From JACKJP01 sp050249695 (lineage in GTDB: Bacteria; Pseudomonadota; Alphaproteobacteria; Rhizobiales; Tepidamorphaceae), in contig JBFWQA010000001.1 of the NCBI GenBank assembly GCA_050249695.1, forward strand, positions 1,240,001 through 1,304,000: DNA of 64,000 nt. Direction: 5' to 3'. The notes under the pieces were generated by a model that was not told the DNA's origin, ran no database searches, and saw only the letters and a list, made by a program, of their open reading frames with translations. Positions 17,142 through 24,932 of the stretch are shown one piece after another. A program made the position numbers and the translations under genes. Each line of letters opens with the position of its first letter. Position 1 is the stretch's first letter.

Positions 17142-17963
17142 TCAGCTCGCAGTCAGCAGCGCGCCGCCGCAAACCGATATCACTTGTCCTGTGACATATT
17201 GTGAAAGGTCCGTCGTCAGGAATTCCAGCACGCCTGCCATGTCCTCGGGCTCGGCGAAACGACGGAGCGGCAAGGCCTCGACCTGTGAGTTGGTGCCGAT
17301 GCCTCTTTCAGCCGCCTGCTGCGCGATGCGCGCGGTCATCGTGATGCCTGGCGAGATCGCGTTGACGCGGATACCATGCGGCCCGAGTTCCGCGGCCAGA
17401 TTGCGCGTGTACATCGCGACCGCCGCCTTCGCCGAACCGTAGATGGAGACAACCGCGCTCGGCAGCGGCGCGGCGCCCGTCTGTGCCGCGATATTGACGA
17501 TGATGCCGCTGCCCTGCGCCTTCATGATCGGCGCGGCGGCCTGGCAACACAGCACCGCGGTCCGGAAATTGGCATCCATCAGCAGGTCGTAGTCTGCCTG
17601 CGAAGTGTTCGAGGGAAGCGCCGCCGGTTCACGGCCGATCGCGCCGCCGGCATTGTTGACGAGAATATCGACGCGCCCGAAGGCCTTCATCGTGTCGTCA
17701 AAGAGCCGCTTCACATCGTCGGGCTTCGACAGGTCGCCCTCCACACCGATGGAGCGACGCCCGAGCGCCTCGACTTCAGCGGGCACGGTCGCGGCACTCA
17801 GCCGTTCTCCATAGATCGCGGCGCCCTGCAGGTCGCGGTCGGCAATCACGACATCGGCGCCGAGCTTCGCGAGCCTGAGCGCATAGGCGCGCCCGATCCC
17901 GCGCGCGGCACCGGTCACGATCGCGATCTTTCCCTTCAGCGGTTCTTCTTCAGGCAATTTCAT
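17142..17963 (-). CDS. SDR family oxidoreductase
   Basis: A 273-residue classical SDR. The cofactor motif TGAARGIG spans 17-24, NNAG is at 103-106, and the catalytic Tyr175 and Lys179 are in YGSAK. Asp42 after the second strand suggests NAD preference. The position normally occupied by the catalytic serine reads N-I-A-A-Q-T-G (157-163), so Ser is replaced by Ala, with Thr162 the nearest hydroxyl. The loop before Tyr175 is two residues longer than usual. The substrate is unknown, but neighbours (CoA ligase, MFS carrier) suggest catabolism. It is divergent from the 18169 operon. Confidence 0.88.
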   Translation of the reverse strand: MKLPEEEPLKGKIAIVTGAARGIGRAYALRLAKLGADVVIADRDLQGAAIYGERLSAATVPAEVEALGRRSIGVEGDLSKPDDVKRLFDDTMKAFGRVDILVNNAGGAIGREPAALPSNTSQADYDLLMDANFRTAVLCCQAAAPIMKAQGSGIIVNIAAQTGAAPLPSAVVSIYGSAKAAVAMYTRNLAAELGPHGIRVNAISPGITMTARIAQQAAERGIGTNSQVEALPLRRFAEPEDMAGVLEFLTTDLSQYVTGQVISVCGGALLTAS

Positions 17964-18043
17964 CCCTCCTCCGAAATGCTATTGCATGCCCCAATGCGAG
18001 ATGCCGCACCGCGCAGCTATCGGAATCATTTGCTGGGTCATTA

Positions 18044-18055
18044 TACGATATTGTA
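18044..18055. promoter_or_regulatory. possible operator in divergent promoter region
   Basis: TACGATATTGTA is a 12-bp near-palindrome (ten of twelve positions symmetric). It lies in an AT-rich patch of the 205-bp region between the divergent SDR and barrel-protein genes. It is a plausible shared operator, with weak support. Confidence 0.35.
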
Positions 18056-18168
18056 CGAATGATTGGTCGAATAATGAATATCGGGCCGGGCTCAATCGGG
18101 TCAATGGCCGCGACAGGCAGAAATGTGCTGGCCGGCGGCTCCGCCGGCTGCCAAGAATGGAGAGGCCC

Positions 18169-18861
18169 ATGCCGATTCTGGGGAGCGCCGCCGCCCTGAT
18201 GTGGTGCGACATCGAGCGGGACGCCGATGCCGAGTTCGAGGAATGGCACAATCGCGAGCACATCATCGAACGCCTTTCGATCCCCGGCTTCCTGCGCGGT
18301 TCGCGCTGGAAGGCCGTGGACGGCGCGCCAGCCTATTTCGTCATGTACGAGTTCACGGATCACGAGGTCTTTCTGTCCGACGCATACATGCGGCGCCTGA
18401 ACAATCCGTCAGACTGGACGCGGAAAATGAACCCGAAGATCCACAATATGACACGCAGCGGATGCAACGTGGTCGCCAGCCTCGGCATGGGTCACGGCAC
18501 ATTCATGATCACTCTCCGGTTCTCACCGGCCGCGGGCCTTGGACATGAGCTGCAGGCATGGGTGCTTGAAGGACTCCTTCCCGCTCTGCACGCATCACAC
18601 GGTGTCAACGCCGTCCATTTCCTGCAGTATCGGCCTGCCGAGGGCATCGAGCCCTCCTGGGAGGAAAAGACACGCGGCGGTGACCGCAACGCTGACCGGG
18701 TGCTGCTGGTCAACGGCAGCGACCTCGCGGCGCTGCGGGCGGCGATCCATGGAGCCGGCGGGGCCGCGTCCATCCAAAGCCATGGCGCCTCCAGCCCGGT
18801 TGTCGGCGAGTACGGATTGCGGCTGACCGTTCACGAGACGGAGATGCCGAAACCGGCATGA
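18169..18861 (+). CDS. dimeric alpha/beta-barrel (EthD-like) protein
   Basis: A 230-residue protein without signal peptide. The first half has the EthD/Dabb-like pattern EFEEWHNREHIIERLSIPGFLRGSRW followed by a YEF strand; the second half (from about 105) looks like a second copy of the ferredoxin-like fold. Such proteins are often cofactor-free accessory enzymes or substrate-binding proteins in degradation pathways; no specific function can be given. The ATG at 18169 has a GGAGAGG site. It is 61 bases before a CoA-ligase gene and probably forms an operon with it. A GC hairpin (GCCGGCGG-CT-CCGCCGGC) at about 18131-18148 sits in its leader. Confidence 0.75.
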   Translation: MPILGSAAALMWCDIERDADAEFEEWHNREHIIERLSIPGFLRGSRWKAVDGAPAYFVMYEFTDHEVFLSDAYMRRLNNPSDWTRKMNPKIHNMTRSGCNVVASLGMGHGTFMITLRFSPAAGLGHELQAWVLEGLLPALHASHGVNAVHFLQYRPAEGIEPSWEEKTRGGDRNADRVLLVNGSDLAALRAAIHGAGGAASIQSHGASSPVVGEYGLRLTVHETEMPKPA

Positions 18862-18922
18862 TTCCGGTATAAGCGGAAAACTGAGCCCCAAAAGCATAAG
18901 CGGACATCAAGAGGAAACGAGA

Positions 18923-20569
18923 ATGATCCGGTCGGACAGGCCCTATGACCCCGCGGAACGCGCACGCTACATGCGCGAGCACGGTTTCTGGCATGACATG
19001 AGCTTCGATGATCTGCTGGTTGAGGCGGTCAGCCGGTATCCCGACAAGAATGCGATTGTAGCCTACCGCAGCGACGCCGGCTACGACCGCCCGGTCAAGA
19101 CGATTACATGGCGCGAACTGGAAGAGCTGGTGTCGCGTGCCGCCGGCGGACTTCGCGGCCTCGGCGTCGGCAAAGGCGACATCGTCGGCGTCATGCTGCC
19201 GAACTGGTGGGAATTCGTCGTCTCCGCCCTCGCGATCAATCGCGTCGGCGCCGCCGTCAACCCGCTCATGCACATCTTCCGCCACAGGGAACTCCGCTTC
19301 ATGCTCGGCTTCGCCGACACGAAGGCGATCGTCATTCCGAAGACTTTCAACCGCTTCGACTTCCCCGCAATGCTGGAAGACCTGCGGCCCGAACTGCCCG
19401 CGCTGAAACACGTGATCGTCGTCGACGGCGATGGCGGCAGCGAATTCAACAGGGTTCTGCTGGAAAGCGGTCGGCCTCCGGCGGGCCCCAATCCGCCGGA
19501 GAAGCTTGCCGCCGACGAGATGGCGATCCTGATGTACACGTCCGGCACCACGGGCGAACCCAAGGGCGTCATGCAGTGCCACAACACGATGATCGCCTGC
19601 ACCGATTCGCTCGCTGCCCGCGCGCATCTGACCAGCGATACGGTCATCGGCGGCGTGACGCCGTTCGGTCACATGATGGGTTACACCGCCAATCAGGTGC
19701 AGACATTGAGGCTCGGCGGGACGCTGGTGCTGACCGATATATGGTCCGGCGCCAATTGCACGCCGGTGCTTGCGCGCGAGGGCGTGACGCATATCGGCGC
19801 GGCGACCCCGTTCCTTGACGACATCTGCCGCGCCGTCGAGGCTGGCGCGCCCAAGCCGCCGCTGAAGACCTTCATCTGTGGCGGCGCGCCGATCCCGCCG
19901 GTCGTGATCGAGCGTGCGCTTGATATACTCGATCTGCCGGTATCGTCCCTCTGGGGCATGACGGAGAACATGTGCGGCACGATGACCGAGCCGGAGCGCG
20001 CGCGTGAAAAGGCCTCCACGACGGACGGAAGCGCCGTGCCGGGCGTCGAGGTGAAGGTTACCGATGACGACTACAACGAACTGCCCGTCGGCAAGACCGG
20101 CCGATTGCTGGTGCGCGGCTCGCAGAATTTCCTCGGCTACTACAAACGTCCAGAACTCGAAAATGTGCTTCCGGGCGGCTGGATCGACAGCGGCGACCTC
20201 GCCTATATGGACGACGAGGGCTATATCCGGATCGACGGGCGCACCAAGGACATCCTGATCCGCGGCGGCGAGAATGTCCCTGTCGTCGAGATCGAGGACA
20301 TCCTCCATCGCCATCCCGCGATCACCGCCGCCGCGCTCGTCGGCTATCCCGACGACCGGCTGGGCGAACGCGGCTGCGCCGTCGTGACGCTGAAGGAAGG
20401 CGCGAGCCTCACCCTCGCCGATATCCAGGACTGGATGGCGAAGTCGCATGCCGCCAAGCAATACTGGCCGGAGCGGCTCGAAATTCTCGACGTGATGCCC
20501 CGTACGCCCAACGGCAAGATACAGAAGAACGTTCTGCGCGAGAGAATCAGGGAGACGGTTGCTGGGTGA
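18923..20569 (+). CDS. AMP-dependent acyl-CoA ligase (cyclohexanecarboxylate-CoA ligase type)
   Basis: A 548-residue ANL-superfamily ligase that activates a carboxylic acid to its CoA thioester through an acyl-adenylate. The phosphate loop YTSGTTGEPKG is at 205-215, the adenine motif is SSLWGMTEN, the hinge region is DLAYMDDEGYIRIDGRTKD, and the catalytic lysine of the C-terminal subdomain is Lys532 in PNGKIQKN. The N-terminus (YMREHGFWHDMSFDDLL) resembles cyclohexanecarboxylate-CoA ligases, so a cyclic or branched acid is a reasonable guess, not proof. It lies in an operon after the barrel protein, and its stop overlaps the next gene's GTG. Confidence 0.9.
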   Translation: MIRSDRPYDPAERARYMREHGFWHDMSFDDLLVEAVSRYPDKNAIVAYRSDAGYDRPVKTITWRELEELVSRAAGGLRGLGVGKGDIVGVMLPNWWEFVVSALAINRVGAAVNPLMHIFRHRELRFMLGFADTKAIVIPKTFNRFDFPAMLEDLRPELPALKHVIVVDGDGGSEFNRVLLESGRPPAGPNPPEKLAADEMAILMYTSGTTGEPKGVMQCHNTMIACTDSLAARAHLTSDTVIGGVTPFGHMMGYTANQVQTLRLGGTLVLTDIWSGANCTPVLAREGVTHIGAATPFLDDICRAVEAGAPKPPLKTFICGGAPIPPVVIERALDILDLPVSSLWGMTENMCGTMTEPERAREKASTTDGSAVPGVEVKVTDDDYNELPVGKTGRLLVRGSQNFLGYYKRPELENVLPGGWIDSGDLAYMDDEGYIRIDGRTKDILIRGGENVPVVEIEDILHRHPAITAAALVGYPDDRLGERGCAVVTLKEGASLTLADIQDWMAKSHAAKQYWPERLEILDVMPRTPNGKIQKNVLRERIRETVAG

Positions 20570-21246
20570 TTCCCTCGACGATCAGTGGCGAAACGCTGGA
20601 GATATTCTGGCGGTTTGCCCGGGGCGACACGCCGGTCGAAACCTTCGAAAAATGGCTATACGCAAGCCCGGAACTCGAGGCGACACTAGGGCCGGAAGTT
20701 TATCTGGATATGATCTCGGTCGACTTTCGCGACCCACAGGCCACCGCGGCGCTGGTATATCGCCTGCTGGATGATTTGCCGCCGATTGCAGCCTGCCTCT
20801 GCCACACCCTGCGCAACTGCGACAGAACGGGTATCGGCACGGATACGCCGTGGGAATTCATGGAGGTGAAAGAGCCCAGGGTCGAGGCGATAAACTGGCT
20901 GCAAAGGTGGCAATGTCGTATCTGCGGCACCCGCTGGATCGCGGCGGCAGACGATATCGGCTACGACACGTGGACGCTTCGGCGCGGGTGGGAAATCGAT
21001 TGGCCGCATGCGGCCGGCTTTCGAAACCTTCGGACGGCAATACACGATCCCGGCGCGGATGTTGGTGCTCAAGCCCCTTGGCGCAATATTGAAATTTTAG
21101 GCGCGGTGAGAACCCTTGCCGAAATTGATCCCGGTGTCGCCCTTTCTCGCATCGCCTGTATCCTGAACGTCTCGAAAGCGTCGGTATTGGCGCCAGCCGT
21201 CTCGATCATGGTCCGGCATCGCTGCCGCATCAATCTCCTCCGCTGA
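20566..21246 (+). CDS. hypothetical protein coupled to the CoA ligase
   Basis: Not recognised. A 226-residue soluble protein with an acidic aromatic N-terminal module (about 1-60, GETLEIFWRFARG and FEKWLYASPELEATLGPEVYLDMISVDF) and a middle region with one CxxC pair (Cys117, Cys120). Its GTG start at 20566 overlaps the ligase stop in GTGA, with GGGAG about ten bases upstream, so translation is coupled. The first module may be a small helical domain. Function could be accessory to the CoA ligase or unrelated. It converges with the MFS gene, nine bases away. Confidence 0.7.
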   Translation: MIPSTISGETLEIFWRFARGDTPVETFEKWLYASPELEATLGPEVYLDMISVDFRDPQATAALVYRLLDDLPPIAACLCHTLRNCDRTGIGTDTPWEFMEVKEPRVEAINWLQRWQCRICGTRWIAAADDIGYDTWTLRRGWEIDWPHAAGFRNLRTAIHDPGADVGAQAPWRNIEILGAVRTLAEIDPGVALSRIACILNVSKASVLAPAVSIMVRHRCRINLLR

Positions 21247-21255
21247 CCACCCCCC

Positions 21256-22503
21256 TCACGCCCTCGCGAAACGCACCGCCGGCTGGCGGTCCTTGCGGTA
21301 CCAGATCAGCGCCGCGAGGATGACAAGATTGATGATGCCGGCGATCGCCGCCGTCGCATAGGACGCTGTGTAGTTGCCATTGAGGTCGAAGAAGTACCCG
21401 GCCTGCCAACCGCCGACCCCCATGCCGAACCAGCCGGTCATCGAAACCACCGCCATGGCGAAGCCCGCCCGCCGCGGGGGCGCGGCCTCCTGGGCGCATA
21501 TCAGGAGCCCCGTCATCACGCCGGCGTAGAAAAAGCCGAAGAAGATCGCGATGGCGAAGAGCGCGGGGACCGAACCTGTCTGGACGAATAAGAACACGCT
21601 CACCGTCTGGCCGACAGAGGTGATGACGTAGGTATAGAGCGCCCCGATCCTGTCGGCGAGCGAGCCGAAGACGATGCGCCCGACAATTCCCGCCATCATC
21701 AGCGCGAACAGCAGGCCGGCCGCCGTCTCCGGCGTGATCCCGATATCGGTCGCCAGCGGGATGACATGCATCAGCGGCACCGCCATGCATACGCAGCAGA
21801 AGAAGCCCGCCGCCGCTATCCATGGAATCGTGATGGTCCAGGGCAGTTTCCAGCTGTTGTCGGAATGATCCTCCACGGCGGCGTTCACCGCCGTCTGGAC
21901 ACCGGCCGCATGGACGGGCTTGGGCGGCGGTTTCAGCAGGAACAGCGCGGGCAGGATAAGCACCAGCGAGCCGATGCCGAGCACCTGCATGGCCGTGCGC
22001 CAGTCATATTCGGAGATCAGCAGGCGTGCCAGGAAGGGGATGAATCCCTGCCCGAATGCCCCGCCGGCGGTGGCGATGCCCATCGCCATGCCGCGCCGCT
22101 TGTCGAACCATTGGCCGGTCAGCGTCAGCAGCGGCGTGAACATGCCGGCAAAGCCGATCCCGCCGATGATGAGATAGAGCGCATAGATCGCATAGAGATT
22201 GGATTGCAGCGAGACGGCCGCCAGCGCGATCGGCAGCGTGATGCCGGCCACGAACGCGATCTTCTTGGCCCCGATCCTGTCGGATAGCGCGCCCCAGAAA
22301 AGACCGCCAAAGGCCCCGCCGATCGTCACCATCGTGTAGGCCAGCGAAATTTCACCCCGCGACCACCCGAATTCCATCTCGAAGGGCTTGATCAGCACCG
22401 ATACGGTAAGGTTGGCGCCAAAACTGACGATCATGCAGATCGTGGCGGCGATCACGATCACCCAGCCATAAGGGTGCTCGCCGGACTTTGCCGTCGTGGT
22501 CAT
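21256..22503 (-). CDS. MFS transporter, oxalate/formate-antiporter-like
   Basis: A 415-residue major facilitator protein with twelve membrane segments in two halves separated by a soluble loop near 200-225. It has the loop-2/3 motif GALSDRIGAKK and its second-half copy GSLADRIGALY. The start YGWVIVIAATICMIVSFGANLTVSVLIKP matches the monocarboxylate/oxalate-formate subgroup (COG2223/2807-like). Uptake of an aromatic or aliphatic acid that the neighbouring CoA ligases could activate is likely, but not shown. An AGGAAG ribosome site precedes the ATG at 22503. Confidence 0.9.
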   Translation of the reverse strand: MTTTAKSGEHPYGWVIVIAATICMIVSFGANLTVSVLIKPFEMEFGWSRGEISLAYTMVTIGGAFGGLFWGALSDRIGAKKIAFVAGITLPIALAAVSLQSNLYAIYALYLIIGGIGFAGMFTPLLTLTGQWFDKRRGMAMGIATAGGAFGQGFIPFLARLLISEYDWRTAMQVLGIGSLVLILPALFLLKPPPKPVHAAGVQTAVNAAVEDHSDNSWKLPWTITIPWIAAAGFFCCVCMAVPLMHVIPLATDIGITPETAAGLLFALMMAGIVGRIVFGSLADRIGALYTYVITSVGQTVSVFLFVQTGSVPALFAIAIFFGFFYAGVMTGLLICAQEAAPPRRAGFAMAVVSMTGWFGMGVGGWQAGYFFDLNGNYTASYATAAIAGIINLVILAALIWYRKDRQPAVRFARA

Positions 22504-22520
22504 ACGGGCGCTTCCTCCGT

Positions 22521-22558
22521 GGGACTGCTTCGTCCCGATGTAAGTGTGTTTTCAAACA
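22521..22558 (-). promoter_or_regulatory. hairpin and palindrome upstream of the MFS gene
   Basis: GGGAC-tgcttc-GTCCC (22521-22536) forms a small hairpin just upstream of the MFS ribosome site. The palindrome TGTTT-TC-AAACA (22547-22558) lies 16 bases further up. The second is a candidate operator of the MFS gene. Confidence 0.4.
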
Positions 22559-22754
22559 TGCTGATATATGGCCGCCCGTCTTGCAAGGGTCGGATGACGG
22601 CGCAACCATGCGCCAGGCGCATGGCGCGTCGATCCGGATGCAAGCCGGGAACAATGGTCTTTTCCGTTTGCGTCGCGGTCTCATAGACTTGCCCGAAGCT
22701 GCAAAATCGATAGCCGCCGCGCTGGCGGCGGGAACGGCAGCAAGGAGGAAGGCA

Positions 22755-23174
22755 ATGAAGGTCACGCCCCCCGCGACGACTCCCACTCGCCAGGGCAACG
22801 CAGACTGGTTCAGCGGAACCGTCTGGCAGGACCCGCTGAACGACGCGCCGGAACCGGCCCGCGTCAGCATAGCCCGCGTCACCTTCGAACCCGGCGCTCG
22901 GACCGCATGGCATACCCACCCCTATGGCCAGACCCTTCATGTGCTCTCCGGCGTCGGCCTCGTTCAGTCATGGGGCGGAACCCCACATGTCATCCGGGCC
23001 GGCGATACGGTCTGGATTGAGCCCGGCGACAAGCACTGGCATGGCGCCGCGCCCGGTCATCTGATGGTGCATCTCGCCATCCAGGAGAAGAAGGAGGGTC
23101 GAGCCGCCGACTGGATGGAGAAAGTGTCGGACAGCGATTACCGCACTGCCGCCCGGGCAGTGCCTGGTCAATAG
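22755..23174 (+). CDS. cupin domain protein
   Basis: A 139-residue single-domain cupin (RmlC-like barrel). The first metal motif contains HTHPYGQTLHVLSG with two histidines, a glutamine and a third histidine; the second contains PGDKHWHGAAP. This resembles cupins such as carboxymuconolactone-decarboxylase-associated or quercetinase-like small cupins; catalysis is possible but unproven. ATG at 22755 with an excellent AAGGAGGAA site. Two bases separate its stop from the next ATG, so it is cotranscribed with the CoA ligase at 23177. Confidence 0.88.
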   Translation: MKVTPPATTPTRQGNADWFSGTVWQDPLNDAPEPARVSIARVTFEPGARTAWHTHPYGQTLHVLSGVGLVQSWGGTPHVIRAGDTVWIEPGDKHWHGAAPGHLMVHLAIQEKKEGRAADWMEKVSDSDYRTAARAVPGQ

Positions 23175-23176
23175 CG

Positions 23177-24742
23177 ATGGTGAACCATCATCACAGCGCG
23201 ACCGGACCGGCCGAGCCTCCCGGCCTTGCCGAATGGTTTGCCCGGCGCGCCCTGCGCAACCCGCAGGATAGGGCGATCACCTTCGAGGAGCGTACATGGA
23301 CTTATCGCGAGTTCCAGTCGCAGATAGAGGCCATTGCCGATGTCCTTCACGCGGCGGGCGCGGCAGCAGGCTCCCGCATCGCCTGGCTCGGCTTCAACCA
23401 TCCGCTCACGCTGTCCGTGATGTTTGCCACGAACCGGATCGGCGCGATTTTCGTTCCCCTCAACTACCGGCTTTCGCCGCGTGAACTGGGTGAATGCATC
23501 GCCGATGCAGGCGTTCACACGATCGTCGCCGATGCGTCCCACACCCATCTGGTCGACGAAATCCGAGGGGATTTTTCAAGCACATTCCACATAGTGACGG
23601 ATGAAGATGCGCCCGCCGGCTGGCATTCCCTTGAGCGGCTGCTCGCCGCCGCGCCGGTACAAGCGCCCGTCGTGTCCGGGGCCCCCGGAGATACTGCGAT
23701 CATCGCCTTCACCTCCGGCACCACCGGCCGCGCAAAGGGCGCGATGCTGACCAATGCCAACATCTTCCTGACCAACCTCAACTGGTCTCTCTCGCACGGC
23801 TATCGTGACAGCGACGTCACCCTCGTCACCGCCCCCTTCTTTCATGTCGGCGGCCTTTTCGTGAACCTGACGCCGACACTGATGTGGGGCGGCCACGCCG
23901 TCATCCAGCCGCATTTCGACGCGCTCGATTTCATGCGCGCGGTGGAACGGTATCGCGTGACGATCACCTTCATGGTGCCGGCCACCATGCTCATGGTCAG
24001 TCAGCATGAAGCGTTCGAGACGGCGGACCTCTCGAGCCTGCGTCTGATTGTTCAGGGCGGCGCGCCCGCCCCGCGGCCTCTGCTGGCCCTCTATGGTCAG
24101 CGCGGGATACCGGTTTCCAACTGCTACGGCATGACCGAGGCGACGGGCGCGGTGAGCCTGCTCGATCCCCGCGAGGCAATCTCCAGGCTCGGCTCCTGCG
24201 GCCGCCCGGGCATGCTCACCGATGTGCGGCTCGTTGATGGGGAGGGAAACGAGATTGCCGCGCCCGGCGAACGCGGCGAGGTCCTGATGAAGGGCGGCGG
24301 CGTCATGGCCGGCTATTGGGAGCGCCCCGACGCGACGGCCGCAGCGTTCGACGCGGACGGCTGGCTGCGCAGCGGCGACATCGGCTATTTCGACGAGGAT
24401 GGCTATCTCTACATCTGCGACCGGCTGAAAGACATGCTCATCAGCGGCGGGGAAAACGTCTATCCGGCCGAACTGGAGAGCCTGTTCCACGGCCACCCCG
24501 CCATCGCCGAAGTCGCCGTAATTGGCGCACCCGACGACAAATGGGGCGAACGTGTCGTCGCCATCGCGGTGCTGCGGCCCGGCGCCAGCCTGACGCTCGA
24601 GGACTTGCGCGATTTCTGCGGCGGCAGGCTTGCGCGCTTCAAGCTCCCGCGTGAACTCCATCTGGTGGAAGCGTTGCCGCGCAACGCCAACGGCAAGATC
24701 CAAAAGGGCGAGTTGCGCGCTAGATTTTCACGCGCCGGCTGA
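23177..24742 (+). CDS. AMP-dependent acyl-CoA ligase (FadD-like)
   Basis: A 521-residue ANL ligase. The phosphate loop FTSGTTGRAKG lies at 178-188. PFFHVGGLFVNL, NCYGMTEATG, DIGYFDEDGYLYICDRLKDM and the catalytic Lys507 in NANGKIQKG are all in their usual places. It is distinct from the first ligase, with a shorter N-terminus typical of medium- or long-chain and aromatic acyl-CoA synthetases. The acid substrate cannot be read. It forms a two-gene unit with the upstream cupin; a 190-base region with a strong palindrome separates it from the FMO gene. Confidence 0.9.
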   Translation: MVNHHHSATGPAEPPGLAEWFARRALRNPQDRAITFEERTWTYREFQSQIEAIADVLHAAGAAAGSRIAWLGFNHPLTLSVMFATNRIGAIFVPLNYRLSPRELGECIADAGVHTIVADASHTHLVDEIRGDFSSTFHIVTDEDAPAGWHSLERLLAAAPVQAPVVSGAPGDTAIIAFTSGTTGRAKGAMLTNANIFLTNLNWSLSHGYRDSDVTLVTAPFFHVGGLFVNLTPTLMWGGHAVIQPHFDALDFMRAVERYRVTITFMVPATMLMVSQHEAFETADLSSLRLIVQGGAPAPRPLLALYGQRGIPVSNCYGMTEATGAVSLLDPREAISRLGSCGRPGMLTDVRLVDGEGNEIAAPGERGEVLMKGGGVMAGYWERPDATAAAFDADGWLRSGDIGYFDEDGYLYICDRLKDMLISGGENVYPAELESLFHGHPAIAEVAVIGAPDDKWGERVVAIAVLRPGASLTLEDLRDFCGGRLARFKLPRELHLVEALPRNANGKIQKGELRARFSRAG

Positions 24743-24801
24743 AAATCACAGACTTCATCCGCGACCCGGTTCGGGTCCGGGACACCGGCCCCGCTGGAGA
24801 T

Positions 24802-24827
24802 ATCTGTCAACACACGTGTTGACAGAT
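24802..24827. promoter_or_regulatory. 26-bp operator palindrome upstream of the FMO gene (motif A)
   Basis: Two perfect 11-bp arms, ATCTGTCAACA and TGTTGACAGAT, flank the centre CACG. The core TGTCAAC-N6-GTTGACA (24805-24824) recurs with one mismatch at 34640-34659. The right arm contains the -35 hexamer of the promoter at 24819-24847, so a protein bound here would block RNA polymerase. There is no T-run, so a terminator is unlikely. Confidence 0.75.
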
Positions 24828-24847
24828 CGCGACCACGGACATACATA
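24819..24847 (+). promoter_or_regulatory. sigma70 promoter of the FMO gene
   Basis: TTGACA (24819-24824) and TACATA (24842-24847) are 17 bases apart. The -35 box lies inside the motif A palindrome. The FMO ATG follows about 85 bases downstream. Confidence 0.55.
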
Positions 24848-24932
24848 ACCAGCTCAATGAGAAGCGGCCGAATTCCCGATAACGGCCACCGTGCAGGCAG
24901 GAGAGGAGTGTCAGGAAAAACGGGGTAAAGCC

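Noticed and set aside
18131..18148. GCCGGCGG-CT-CCGCCGGC hairpin as a terminator
   Set aside because: No T-run, and its place is in the leader of the 18169 gene; kept only as a note in that entry.
18710..20461. 583-codon open frame on the minus strand
   Set aside because: It lies fully antisense to the first CoA ligase, has His/Arg/Asp-rich composition and no family match; a shadow of GC-rich codon use.
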